From Bacteroidales bacterium (GTDB lineage: Bacteria; Bacteroidota; Bacteroidia; Bacteroidales; Lentimicrobiaceae): a stretch of 64,000 bases of DNA. Below are positions 29,455-40,677 of this stretch, in pieces. The stretch covers positions 897,600 to 961,599 of the forward strand of contig JADIZB010000001.1 of the NCBI GenBank assembly GCA_016705005.1, written 5' to 3'. The position numbers were made by a program, and so were the translations under genes. Each line of letters starts with the position of its first letter. Position 1 is the stretch's first letter. The notes under the pieces were generated by a model, which saw only the letters and a list, made by a program, of their open reading frames with translations, made no database searches and was not told the DNA's origin.

Positions 29455-30168
29455 ATGAAACAGTTACTGATCCTGATTATTTCACTGACATTTGTTTCAA
29501 CCGATCTTAAGGCTCAACCCGAGGGGGTTGGGCCTTTTGATGATGCTGTACCTTACAGCCTGAAATCACCATCAAACCTTTACCTGACCAATAGGGATGC
29601 TGAAGAGGTAAAAGCTTTTTTCACGGAAACGGGCAAATTGCAACCCAACCGCATTATAGCAGTAAATGAGGGTTATAGTCACGGATACCGCCTTTGTTAC
29701 AACAATTCAGCATGCAATGGCAGCGATCTGCCAGCCCGCTGGATTCAGGTGGTTACCATCGATGTTGCCGAATGTCTGTCATTTTTTGAGGAGCACAACC
29801 CGGAACTGCTGATGGCCCCTTTTCAGGGGTTAAAGACCCTTTCAGGAAAACAACGGCTTGGAGACAACGAATTCAGCAAAGTTTACGACCGATACAAGCA
29901 CATTGCATGTTTATTATACAGGCAATCGGAAGATCATGAAGGCATGATGGCGAATGAACTGGCGCTGGTGATTCACCGTTACTCCGACAAAATAGAACTG
30001 GAAACCAACCAGATGCTGGCCTCGGACGGAGATGGTGTGATGCTTTTGCCCGGCAACAACGCCCGTAATGAATGGGAACTCTGGATTGAATGCATTGAAG
30101 AAATTAATGTGGTTGGCTATACCACCCTGATCGAGTATAGCGATGCCCCCCAGGCGGGCAGCAGGTAA
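29455..30168 (+). CDS. Exported protein of unknown function, paralogue A
   Basis: 237 residues with a signal peptide (MKQLLILIISLTFVSTDLKAQ). Conserved blocks shared with the next gene are GPFDDAVPYSLK, LTNRDAEEVKAFF, HGYRLCY, WIQVVTIDV, LLMAPFQGLKTL, NQMLASDGDGVMLLP and GYTTLIEYSDAP. A pair of Cys residues (CYNNSAC) is not conserved in the sibling. No family recognised. Acidic and soluble after export, so probably periplasmic. The two copies point to an old tandem duplication. Confidence 0.75.
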   Translation: MKQLLILIISLTFVSTDLKAQPEGVGPFDDAVPYSLKSPSNLYLTNRDAEEVKAFFTETGKLQPNRIIAVNEGYSHGYRLCYNNSACNGSDLPARWIQVVTIDVAECLSFFEEHNPELLMAPFQGLKTLSGKQRLGDNEFSKVYDRYKHIACLLYRQSEDHEGMMANELALVIHRYSDKIELETNQMLASDGDGVMLLPGNNARNEWELWIECIEEINVVGYTTLIEYSDAPQAGSR

Positions 30169-30416
30169 TTTCACGAAAATTATTCCCCGATTCATATATT
30201 TTATTTCTGATCCTGGCGGAGGCTTAATGCTTTCCGCCCCAGCATATTATATAATTACACATAAATTTATTCCACTGGGTTTGATAATTATTTTACATGG
30301 AGAATAAAAAATTCTGAATTAGGGTAGTTACCTTTTTATAAAATCCCGATTAATGCAAATCCGAAAGTATATTTCGGAGAGGTAAACGAGGATGATTCTA
30401 TCATAACTGCAAGGAT

Positions 30417-31124
30417 ATGAAAAGACTGACTATCCTTCTGATATCGCTGCTGTTCATCATTTCTGCAGCAAAAGCACAACCGCCCGGTGTCGACCCTTTT
30501 TATGATGCAGTCCCCTACAGTGTAAAAAAATTTAACAAAACCTTCTTAACCAACCAGGACGCCGGTGTTGTCAGGTCTTTCTTTGAACATCAGGTGAATA
30601 ACATGCCCATAAGGGTTATCCAGATCGATCAGGGGCATCATCATGGCTACAGGTTCTACTATCCTAATGCCGCGAACAATCCGGATGGCCCGGAGGCATG
30701 GATACAGGTTTTTACTGTTGATGTTGGTAAAAGTATTGAGCTTTTCGAAAAGAGCAATCCTGCTTTACTTGAAGCGCCATTCCTCGGTTTAAAAGCTGCC
30801 GCGCAGAAATTCGGATACCCTGATGAAGATGTTGCCACCTTGTACAATCAGTATAAACAGATTGCCACCCGCTATTATCAGGAAGTTACCGATGCAAATG
30901 GCAATAAGGTGAATGAAATGACCGTATTGTTTCAGAAATATTATTCCAGGCTCAAACAGCAGCCCGACCAAATGCTGGCATCCGGATATCAGGGGCCTGT
31001 GATGCTGCCCGAAAACGCACGGGAGTACAGCTGGAATTTGTGGCTCCTCTGTTTTGAAGAGATTGAGCAGACAGGCTACCGCACCATCATTGAATACAGC
31101 GGAATTCCTGAAACAGACCGGTAA
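30417..31124 (+). CDS. Exported protein of unknown function, paralogue B
   Basis: 235 residues, signal peptide MKRLTILLISLLFIISAAKAQ, then the same blocks as paralogue A (DPFYDAVPYSVK, LTNQDAGVVRSFF, HGYRFYY, WIQVFTVDV, LLEAPFLGLKAA, DQMLASGYQGPVMLPENA, GYRTIIEYSGIPE). The 250-bp spacer makes a separate promoter possible. Function unknown; the matching lengths and conserved order show that neither copy is truncated. Confidence 0.75.
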   Translation: MKRLTILLISLLFIISAAKAQPPGVDPFYDAVPYSVKKFNKTFLTNQDAGVVRSFFEHQVNNMPIRVIQIDQGHHHGYRFYYPNAANNPDGPEAWIQVFTVDVGKSIELFEKSNPALLEAPFLGLKAAAQKFGYPDEDVATLYNQYKQIATRYYQEVTDANGNKVNEMTVLFQKYYSRLKQQPDQMLASGYQGPVMLPENAREYSWNLWLLCFEEIEQTGYRTIIEYSGIPETDR

Positions 31125-31197
31125 TAAGTATTGTAATTTCTTGGTTTTTAACGGAATATTTCGTATATTTCGGAATCGAACCATTCATTATGGCATC

Positions 31198-31764
31198 ATG
31201 GCAACACGTATCGTGCTGGTGTCATTGCTTCTTTCCTTGTTGATGGCCTGCGATAAGAAAGAGGATGACAACAATCCCGGCAAGGACTACACAGGCACAC
31301 TTTCACTCACCTATTCCCGGTCTTTCCCCACATTTGAGGCGGCTGTCAGCATTGATGCTGATATTGCGGCGAACGGTGATGTTATCCTGGGCAATCCGCA
31401 GCAGGTCCCCTACGATGGTGTTTCGGAGAAACTGATTGAAGGGGAAAGGATTAAGATCAGGGAGCAGGGTGACATTGTTATCACATCCCTTTCGGGTAAA
31501 TGGAGCAGATCTGACGGCAAGGATTACCTTACGGTTACCATTGACTACCGGCTGGAGGGTTTACTAACCGTGAGTTCCTTTGACGAATACCAATGGATAA
31601 CGCTCAGCCGGCAACCCTACACCCTGGAGAATCCGGTGGGAAACCCCATGGTTTTCAGGATACAGAGTGCGCTGATGGCCGAAGCGGTTTGCGGTGCCAC
31701 CTGCAGCGACTGCTGGGGTTACTCCTGCTTCCGGTGGCGGCTGAAGCTGACCCCAAAAACCTGA
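31198..31764 (+). CDS. Putative lipoprotein
   Basis: 188 residues from MATRIVLVSLLLSLLMACDKKEDDNN: a short hydrophobic leader, a lipobox (LMAC) and the charged stretch after Cys that Bacteroidota lipoproteins often carry. The frame is open upstream to 31054 inside the previous gene, but the lipobox fixes the start. The mature part is beta-rich (TGTLSLTYSRSFPTFEAAVSIDADI). It ends with a Cys-rich CGATCSDCWGYSCFRW segment that could bind metal or form disulfides. No family recognised. Confidence 0.75.
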   Translation: MATRIVLVSLLLSLLMACDKKEDDNNPGKDYTGTLSLTYSRSFPTFEAAVSIDADIAANGDVILGNPQQVPYDGVSEKLIEGERIKIREQGDIVITSLSGKWSRSDGKDYLTVTIDYRLEGLLTVSSFDEYQWITLSRQPYTLENPVGNPMVFRIQSALMAEAVCGATCSDCWGYSCFRWRLKLTPKT

Positions 31765-31889
31765 CAACCAACGGCCGAAAAATCCGGGAAAAACCAGTGT
31801 AAAAGCCAGGGGCCGCTGAAACCATCATAAATGTCCGGCGACCCCTGTCTTTATCGAATCCTGATACCTTTCCGTCCCCTGAAACGGGA

Positions 31890-34800
31890 TTACTTCACGA
31901 TTACCCTGATTCCTTCGGAATGTGCCGCAAATTCAGGTGCATACATGCATTGCACACTGGTGATTCCGTTCGAGAACTCACCCTGCTGGGCAACAGTCAG
32001 CGGATATTCAAATATCCAGGTGCCTTTCGGCAGCCAGCTGAAAAAGAAGTTGGTTGCTGCATCGCGGGTGTTTTCGTAATAACCAAGCCCACCATTCCAC
32101 CGGTACCCCGACAAGGTGTTGACAGGCTCAAAACCCGCCGCCCGCATATCTTTCAGGTGAACAAATTCAAGATCACGGTCGGTGCGTAATTCAACCCTGA
32201 CCACCAGCTGCTGGCCCACAGTAACGGGGTTATCCGGACCAATGGCTTCGAGCACCGGCCCTGAATCGGTATTTTTCTTTATAAACAGCTGCTTGCTGAT
32301 TTTCAGCGGACTGTCGTGGGCTGTTACCTTGTCGAGGTTTTCGAAATACTGCCAGTAAAGAGCACCCCAGGCAGGTCCCTCAGTGGTTTTAACCACGGTG
32401 ACATTGCCCATCTGCGGCCTGATTTCCTGTCCGCCCCAGGAGGTTTTGAAATACCCTGTTCCGGCTTCTGCAGCAATATCCTGAACAGAAGGATCAATGG
32501 TTTGTCCGCCGAGTGAGATCTTAACACCGGCATCTGTCCGAAGCCAGTCGCCCCCGCGGAGCAACAGGGCATAAACCGCATCGGCGGTCGAACGCGAAGT
32601 GGCCCAGGATTGGGTTTGTTTCTGTTTCAGCAACCAGGTCTTCATCTGGTCGACAGCCCGGGGGTCATTACCCTGTTCTTCGAATAGTTCAATCAGCAGC
32701 GCCTGGGTTTCGACCGGCGCCTCATACCAGAACCAGCCACTGCGGTTGTCGCGCCAGTACATGCCCATTTCATCACTTTTCAATGACTTTTCGCGCAACG
32801 ATTTCAGGATGGCACCTGAAGTCTTTTTGTCACCACTTCGGCCGGACCACAGGGCAATCATCCCCTGCTGATAAAGTCCCTGGCTGGTCCAGTATTTCCG
32901 CGCCTGTCCGCTGAAGTAGGCTATGGCTTTTTCTGCTCTTTCTGGCGATTTTACCACATTGCCCAGATAACTCATGGCATAGAGGTATTGTATCTGATCC
33001 TGGCTGATGTGGTTCTTGTCCATATCATCCGGAAAATCCTTCAGGAGGCGCTCATAATCCTCGTTGAGACGTATTCCCAGGTAGTTCACAGCCTGCTGTA
33101 TCATTCCCCGTGAGGCCTCGTCCGTGTTCAGGTCAATAACTTTCAGGTAATTCAGTTTGCCGAACCCGGTCACAATCAACTGGGTGATATAGCGGCTCTC
33201 AGGCATACCTTCGAACCATGGCCATCCTCCGTTCGATGACTGGGTTTGTTGCAGCTTCACCGCGGCAGCCTCTTTTTCGCCGGCCATACGATTGAGGTCA
33301 AACATCAGGGCTAGGCGTTGCTTCCTGGCCGATTCATTCCTGCCGTCCATCAGCCAGGGCGTTTCTTCGAGCAGAAGGGTTTTTAGCTCCTGGTTCTTTT
33401 CAAGGTTCGAAAGCAATGCATCGGGCGAAAGGTTCTTCCAGGTTTCGAAGACATTGCGGATCTTCGGACTGCTATTAGCGATGTAGGCAGCCAAAAGATT
33501 GGCATAGAGCCGGTTGAATGTCTGATCGGCGTTCTCACCTGTTTGTTCTGCCAGGTATGGCAAAGCCTGAACAGCATACCATGCCGGATTTGAGGTATAC
33601 TCCAGGGTAAGACGGTGATTTCTCAGGGTGGTGCTTCCACCGGCCTGATCTGTCAGACTGCCGAAGCTGTAATTCTTTGTTTCATTTCCATTGATGGGCA
33701 GGGGAAGTGTTTCGGTGACCAGCATGCGGTTGGTCAATACCGGCAGCATCGACTCCTCCCCGTCGCTGTGATTTCCTGCCTGTGCGGTAATGCGCACCAA
33801 CACAGCGCTGAGGCCACCTGGAATGGTGATTTCCCATTCAACGGAAGTATTTCCTGAAGGTTCAGCGTTGAAGGCTTTTGTAACATTAAGATTGTTCATC
33901 AGCAGGTCAACCGGATTCAGGGTAACCGCATTAAACAACTGCAACTTTGCCTCACCCTGTATCGGGTTCGAAGTGAGGTTACTCACTTTGGACTTTATTA
34001 CCATACGGTCGCCTTCCCTGAAAAAGCGGGGGAGATTGGGCGTCACCATCAGCTCTTTACGGGTAACCACCTCTTTGACAAACTGACCGTACCGCAGATC
34101 CTTCGAATGTGCCAGCCCCAAAAAATTCCAGCGGGTAAGCGCCTCCGGAACGGTAAATTCCACATTTACCCCACCCTGAGCATCGGTGGTGAGCTGAGGA
34201 TAAAAGAAAGCCGTCTCATTCAGGTTGCGGCGGATGGCTGGTTCGGGTGCAGAAGCCTTATTCTGATTTCCGGTTTCGCTGATGGTTTCTTCGGAGGGCA
34301 CTTTCGTTTTCTCATCCATTTGCATGGCAGCTTCAGGTAACGCCATCAGTTCATTATTGATAATACCTCCCTTTCGCATCTCCCTGCCTGCAAAACGACC
34401 AAAGGTCATATAATACCCAAACCAGTTTAACTGATCGTAGTTCCGTGAAACACCCGTCACCCTGTCGGGCCGGTTATATCCTGTGGCGAAGCTGGTCGCT
34501 GTCTGGAACGCCTGTGAATTCTCCCATGGGTTTGAACCGGAAAAGCCTTCAGCCAGCTGGAAATACCAGTTGTGCGGGGTAAAGGCATCCAGGGAAGCAT
34601 CGTACATACCGGCCAGCAATTCCGCCTGCACCGGTTTGCCGTCAGGGCCGGTCAGTTTCAGTTTCCATTGCTCCGTACCTCCGGGCAGTAAAGGACTCCT
34701 GAAGGTTTCAAAGGTGATGTCGAGCCGGTGACGCGTATCGGGAATATTGACATTTGAAGTATAAGTATAGCTTCTGTTTTCCGAAACCATGGTCAGGCCG

Positions 34801-37800
34801 ATCGAAATATCCCCTGCAAAATCGGAGGGCACCAGGTAATCCAGTGTTTTCTGCTCCTGGGTGAAGGCGATCCATTCCTGTTTTACCGGTTTTCCGTTCA
34901 GGCTTACCTCAAACAGTATCCGGCTATTTTTTGCGGCAGTACCGGTCAGCATGCGGATGTGCTCCCCGGCTTTGGCTTCACGGTTAAGCAGGCTGCACCA
35001 GAAGGCCCGGATTACCGGGATGCGTTTTGATGCGGCGGCAAATACCGTCACCTCTTTTTCTGTAATGACTTTTTGTCCGAAGGCATCCTTTGCGTCCAGG
35101 ACAACCAGGTACCTTCCCGGCTCCCAGCCGCTGAGGCCCGGAATCTCGATAATACTGTCGGTCGCGGTATTGAAAATCTTTTTGAACACTGACTTTCCCT
35201 TCCGGGATTCCCTGCTATTTTCGTCCATATAGACATCCAGCGGAAGTTGTTTCACAAATTCCTCCTTTGGATATAAGGAGAGATCGGGGTCGTTCCAGCG
35301 GCGCTCACGGGTCAGACGGGTGTCGTCAATCAGCCTGAATGCTTCTATTGTTACCCCCTGCCGGCGTGTTTTTCCCGTTCAGGTTAGTGGCACTCAGCCT
35401 GAATGGTTTAACCGAATCCCTGTTCAGTTCAGAAGGAATATCCAGACTCAGAATCAGGGCTTTGGAACCTGCCTGAACAGTCGTTACCGAAGAACGTGTT
35501 TCGCCGTTGATGTCGGTTACATCGGCATAAACCGTGAAATTGTAAACAGGCTCCATTTCTCCGAAACCGGAAGCATCGGAAAGTGCGGTAAATTCTATGG
35601 AGAAGGTTCCATCGGGTTGTGTGATCAGATTACCATTCGAGATCTCACTTTCGGCCATCATGCCCGGCCACATTTTCCAGCCATAGCGGAAATACGGGAA
35701 AAAGGCTGAACGCACAACGCGGTAGCTGACTGAGGCGTCACTCACGGGAACACCCGAGTAACTTTCAGCCTTCCCGGGTATGGATATTTTATCATTCACA
35801 CGGTAACTTCCCGTTACCGGCAGGAAAGTAACTTCAAATTTCGGGCGTTTGTATTCTTCCACACTGAAGTAAGTGATGCCCGAATTGTTATCGATGCGGA
35901 ACTGTCCGCCCAGGCCTGAAGCCGGCAGTACAAACGAACCGCTGAATGAGCCAAAATCATTGGTAACCACACCAACCGAGGCAACCTTCTGTCCGTTCAC
36001 ATCATACAAATTCACCACAGAGCTGTGTTCAGGAATGATCCTGTTCCTGTTGTCTTCTGTGCCTGTTACTATGCCTTTAAACCATACGGCCTGACCGGGC
36101 CGGTATATGGACCTGTCGGTGAAAAGGAAGGTGCGTACTTTTTCTCCCTTCTGTGGTTCATTGCTTCGATAGCGTGAAAAGTAATTTTCGGCAACCAACC
36201 GATCGTTTTTCAGCAGGAAATCAAATGAAAGGGTTGAATAATCCCGGCCGGAATATACCGGAATGTTAAATGAACCATCCGCACCTGTCAGATAGCTATC
36301 CTCATTTTTCCTGATATAATTCCTGATCTGATAATTATATTCCCGGCTGAAACTCTGCACCCTGACACCCTGCAATGGCTGTCCTGTGCTTCGGTCGAGC
36401 AGATAAAATATTCCGGATCCGTCTTCATTTCTTTTGCTGATGTAGCTGATCGACGTTGACCAGAAATCCTGAACGGCAAGTGGCGATGTACCGCGGTCGA
36501 ATGATCCGGATCCCGATGCAAGCAGGGCATAATACCCCGGCTCGACCGGAGGAATAATAACTTCGGCAGAATGGGGCTGGTAGTCTGTGATTTCGGGCAG
36601 GGTAACGCTCCATTCTTTCACCGGTTTCATTGCCAGGTATTTATCAAGTCCACGTTCGCCATAGAGTTCCTGACGCAGGTTGGCTTCGCTGTCATAGTCT
36701 GGTTTTAACAGGCGGAACCATACCGTTTTGGTATTTCTGAAATTCAACAGTATGGGAAATGCTTTCCCCGGCTGCACTTCCTGATCGGTGTTGAATCCGA
36801 TGGAAGGTTCTTCGATGGACTGCAGCAGGGCCTGGCAGTTTCTGGCGCCGTCGGTGCCGGGATAGCCTTCAATCGCTTTGAGGCACCAGCTTCTGGCAGT
36901 GGAAAGGCTGGTATTTTTCGGGGGCATGGTACCTGAAGACGATCTCACAGGATTGGTGGTATGATTACGGCTATACCAGTAATCCGCAATTTTTGCAATG
37001 ATATCTGCTGCTGCCGGACCTCCGTTGTACTTTGATTCAAGACGGGTCAGGGCTGACAGATACAGGCTATCCCTCACTTCGAGGTTGATGTGGCTTCTGA
37101 CAAATTCGAGCCTTTTCAGGATCACGTCAACAAATGCGGCAGGGTCAGTATCGTTCTGATGGAATATTTCAGCCTGTTGTAACAGGAGGATTGCCCTGAA
37201 ATGAAAAGCGGTACTGTCAGAGGTTATGATCTCAAGCTTTGTAAACTGTTCAGGCAGGTCAAGCAGTCCGGGATCTCTCATGACAAAAGGATTTACCGGG
37301 CGGGTAATGGAGGCTTCTTCGTTTCTGAAGAACTCAATGGCACGATGGGTAAGAAAATCAAAAAGGGTTGGCCTGAATTTCTTTGAACCTTCGGCGGTAA
37401 GCAGGACCGGATCGTACATTTTCAGTGAAACGGACTGCAGCAACGCTGTTTTTTTCAATGAAGCCATATAATGTGCGGATGCTTTTTTAACAAACACAGA
37501 CGCATCCCAGGTGTCCATATCCGCTGTAGGGTTTCCCAAAACAGCCGTCCGGTCAAGGATCCGGTATCTGTTCTGCTGATAATACTGCCAATAGAGGTCG
37601 GCCAGTACAGAATGTAAAATCTGCCGGGCCGGCTCAGGTGTCTTACTGAGTTTTTTCTCTGTTTCGCTGATATACACTGGAATGTAATCCTCTTCAAATT
37701 CACTCCTGAGCTTTAGCTGGTAAAGGGCGGCTTTTAAAAATACGGGCATATCTCCTGATTCAAGTGCCCTTGAATAAATACCATCGACCAGTTCGAGTGC

Positions 37801-37977
37801 CGATTGAGGGAGGCCCTGGGCGGCCAGTGAATCGACCTGCTTCCAGAGGTCTTTATTATCGGGAGTTTTCCCCATCTGTAATGATTTTTGAAAAAATGGC
37901 AACGGCTGCTGTATCAGTCCGGCTCCCATGGCCACAAGGCCCAGGATGGTGAAAACCACCCATAAACGGTTCTTCAT
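31890..37977 (-). CDS. Alpha-2-macroglobulin-like protein (MG domains), one frame break
   Basis: About 2030 residues in two frames. 35326-37977 encodes a membrane anchor or signal (WVVFTILGLVAMGAGLI), a helical N-terminal region and MG domains with the family signature FLFTDRSIYRPGQAVWFKGI. 31890-35255 holds the A2M core (LTRWNFLGLAHSKDLRYGQF...RKELMVTPNLPRFFREGD), the alpha-alpha barrel and the receptor-binding-like end. They join across a G5 run (C5 on plus, 35354-35358): with one G fewer, NTPAG continues into VTIEAFRLIDDTRLTRERRW. The thioester motif (CxEQ in the family) reads ENADQTFN, so the reactive Cys is absent. It probably has an envelope protease-trap or structural role. DUF3108 lies 101 bp upstream on the same strand. 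Confidence 0.85.
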
Positions 37978-38078
37978 ATTGATCTTGATTTGAATCCGGA
38001 AAACGTGAAAATTGTCCGGTTTTCCGGTTTGTTTCTTTAAGACAGATGCAAGTTAACAGATAATTCCATAAAGCCATC

Positions 38079-38921
38079 CTATTTTTTTGAAGCTGAAGCG
38101 GGTTTGTTGCCATTGAAAACCCTTGATGAAAAAGGGTTTTTCAACCCCTCGTAACCGATCAGTTCGATTTTTACCGATCCGACGATAACGGCGGACTTCA
38201 CCAATACCGGCAAACGGTTAAGGTCGTCGGTGATCCAGAGTTCCATGGGGTAAGGTTCATTGAAAACCTCGCCTTTTAATACCATGGGTTTGAATTTCAA
38301 ACAGTTGATTTTTCCCAGCTCCGTTACTATCTGGTCCCGACCGAGGAAAACAATTTTTGAAGTGTACAATGAGTCGTCCAGGTAAAAGGAAAGAGGAAAC
38401 GATTCACCTGGTTTCACCCCGGCAATGTTCAACGTTCTGGCATAGTAGAAAACAGACATAATGTCCTGAGTATTTTCAGGAATCCTTTTAACGCTGTTCC
38501 GGCTTACAGCCAATCCATGGTTCTGACGAAAAGTCACTTCATCGTCCTTCTTATAACCTCCTTCGCGGGTGCGACGCGTAAAATACCAGGGTATCAGAGC
38601 CTGTTCATCAATGAAGGATTCAAATCTATCATCCACCTTGAAGAAGAAATTGAAAGCACCTTTTGAATGACCAGTGCCAACAATGTGGTATGTTTCCCTG
38701 CCATTTTTGGTGACACTCTTTTTTTTGACTTCAAGCTTTGCCTCTCCCGCCGTGACCTTTCCGGTTATTGCTGAATGATAATATACCCTGAAGGTAAGAT
38801 TCTCACCGTTGGTAAAGGCTGTATTCTCAATGATTCTCAGCGGTTGTGCAGCAAGCGGTTTTCCCTGGAAAGCAAAAACAGGAATAAGGATGCAGAAGAT
38901 AATGAAGGATTTGATGGTCAT
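38079..38921 (-). CDS. DUF3108 exported protein
   Basis: 280 residues from MTIKSFIIFCILIPVFAFQGKPLAAQ (signal peptide). The open frame reaches 38987, but this Met gives the proper leader. The blocks GENLTFRVYYHSAITGKVTAGEAKLEV, YHIVGTGHSKGAFNFFFKVDDRFESFID, MSVFYYARTL and LWITDDLNRLPVLVKSAVIVGSVKIELIGYEG are those of DUF3108, a periplasmic beta-barrel-like family of unknown function. Its position just before the alpha-2-macroglobulin-like gene suggests a joint envelope role and a shared transcript. Confidence 0.87.
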   Translation of the reverse strand: MTIKSFIIFCILIPVFAFQGKPLAAQPLRIIENTAFTNGENLTFRVYYHSAITGKVTAGEAKLEVKKKSVTKNGRETYHIVGTGHSKGAFNFFFKVDDRFESFIDEQALIPWYFTRRTREGGYKKDDEVTFRQNHGLAVSRNSVKRIPENTQDIMSVFYYARTLNIAGVKPGESFPLSFYLDDSLYTSKIVFLGRDQIVTELGKINCLKFKPMVLKGEVFNEPYPMELWITDDLNRLPVLVKSAVIVGSVKIELIGYEGLKNPFSSRVFNGNKPASASKK

Positions 38922-39111
38922 TCCAATGGATTTGATATCCGGTTTGCAAAAAGCGTTCCAAATGCTGTATTCTTGTAATAACAACAATAATAAGCGGATG
39001 AAGTTGATTTGTGATGAAAGATAAACGAACCGGAGACCTGCGAAGTACCTGTGTCTGATGAATAATATCTGTTGCTGAGTGAAAGGAATATATCATTTTT
39101 CCTCATGGTGG

Positions 39112-39565
39112 ATTCTTTACCACTCAGGCACTGAGATCACTAAGGTGCACTGAGAAAATGGTAATTATTGGAATGATTCGTTCAATTCCATATAACTTAG
39201 TGATTCTTAGTGTCCTGAGTGCCTTAGTGGTTTTTCTTTTCAGACCAATTTCTTTACCACTCAGGCACTGAGATCACTAAGGTGCACTGAGAAAATGGTA
39301 ATTATTGGAATGATTCGTTCAATTCCATATAACTTAGTGATTCTTAGTGTCCTGAGTGCCTTAGTGGTTTTTCTTTTCAGAGCGATTTCTTTACCACTCA
39401 GGCACTGAGATCACTAAGGTGCACTGAGAAAATGGTAATTATTGGAATGATTCGTTCAATTCCATATAACTTAGTGATTCTTAGTGTCCTGAGTGCCTTA
39501 GTGGTTTTTCTTTTCAGAGCGATTTCTTAACCACTCAGGCGCTGAGATCACTGAGGCACAAGGTG
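39112..39565. repeat. Tandem array of 137-bp hairpin units (three full copies and a partial one)
   Basis: CACTCAGGCACTGAGATCAC begins at 39121, 39258 and 39395, and a fourth degenerate copy (CACTCAGGCGCTGAG) begins at 39532, an exact 137-bp period. Each unit starts with ACCACTCAGGCACTGAGATC and ends with CTTAGTGATTCTTAGTGTCC then TGAGTGCCTTAGTGGT, so its two ends are imperfectly complementary over about 35 bp around a loop of roughly 50 bp. The three full copies are nearly identical, which implies recent amplification. It separates the diverging DUF3108 and deformylase-like genes. Confidence 0.93.
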
Positions 39566-39735
39566 AAAATGGCAACCAACGGGGAAATTCCACTGAAATG
39601 AAATCAATCAACTTGCGTCGATCTCCTTAAACCCATTGCCTGATTGGAGCTTACCCTTCATCCGGAATACATCAGAAAAATCACTGCCCGGCTGTTTATT
39701 CACGGCAAGTGACTACTTTTACAAAAAATAAGAAC

Positions 39736-40389
39736 ATGAACCTGAAGAGCCTGATTGTCTTAGTCGGCAGCCTGCTGATCAGCTGCCTGCTGACAGCCCA
39801 GAACTTTACCCCTGCCGAAAAAACCCTGATCATGGCCGGTGACACGGCAAAAATGATGCGTGTACTGATCTATACCAATGATGCCGATCTTAAGGTGCTG
39901 AATTCGGAAAGCACCGATATTGACCCCTCCGACCCCTTATTGCCCCTGTTGGCACGAAGGATGTACAAGGCGATGCGGGATTCGGCAAATTCAGGGGTTG
40001 GTATCGCGGCACCCCAGGTTGGCATTAACCGGAATGTGATCTGGGTGCAGCGTTTCGATAAATCCGGTTCCCCGTTTGAATTCTACATCAATCCGCGGAT
40101 TACCAAATACTCTATTCTCAACCGGAAAGGAGGCGAAGGATGTCTGTCAGTGCCTGAAGAACGGGGCCTGCTGCTCAGAAGTTATGCCATACTTATTGAA
40201 TACCAGTCGTTTGATGGTACCCGGCACCATGAGCTGATCGAAGATTTTACATCAGTGATTTTTCAACATGAAACAGACCATCTGAAAGGATTCCTTTTCC
40301 CCGACCGTATGCGGGAACAGCAAAGCGCAATCTCTCTGCCGCTTCCGCAGAACGTTGAACTGTTTATCAGGCCTCAAATGGTCAGGTAA
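39736..40389 (+). CDS. Exported peptide-deformylase-like protein
   Basis: 217 residues. All three deformylase motifs are present: GVGIAAPQVG, EGCLSVPE (Cys metal ligand, written GEGCLSVPE) and FQHETDHLKG (HExxH-type ligands). The enzyme normally removes formyl groups from nascent chains in the cytosol. Here the sequence begins MNLKSLIVLVGSLLISCLLTAQ, a signal peptide with a possible lipobox (LISC), then a spacer of about 50 residues before the catalytic domain. The Met at 39736 is preferred to the upstream frame start at 39709. It may be an envelope metallo-amidase recruited from deformylase; a cytosolic housekeeping def is presumably elsewhere. Confidence 0.88.
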   Translation: MNLKSLIVLVGSLLISCLLTAQNFTPAEKTLIMAGDTAKMMRVLIYTNDADLKVLNSESTDIDPSDPLLPLLARRMYKAMRDSANSGVGIAAPQVGINRNVIWVQRFDKSGSPFEFYINPRITKYSILNRKGGEGCLSVPEERGLLLRSYAILIEYQSFDGTRHHELIEDFTSVIFQHETDHLKGFLFPDRMREQQSAISLPLPQNVELFIRPQMVR

Positions 40390-40677
40390 TCAGAACAATA
40401 GTGTGGCTAACTTGTTTATTGGGCAAAGAAACCCAAGCCGAACAGTTGCGATGTACTTTCCTGAATGATTCTATTTGTGCCCGGTGGGTTGAAAAATCCC
40501 TGCCTGACAGGAATTGAAGAACAGCCCGGTTTCATCCTGATCTCATTACATACCATGACCCTGAATAATGAAATATATTTCTGCATATATCATTAACAAG
40601 TCTGATATCAGAAGGAACAGCCCGACCTTTAATTTCCATCTGAGCATTCCGTTCCGGAAAAGAAAAACCGTTGACCA

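Noticed and set aside
39112..39565. Possible CRISPR array
   Set aside because: Units are 137 bp and almost identical throughout, with no unique spacers and no cas genes nearby.
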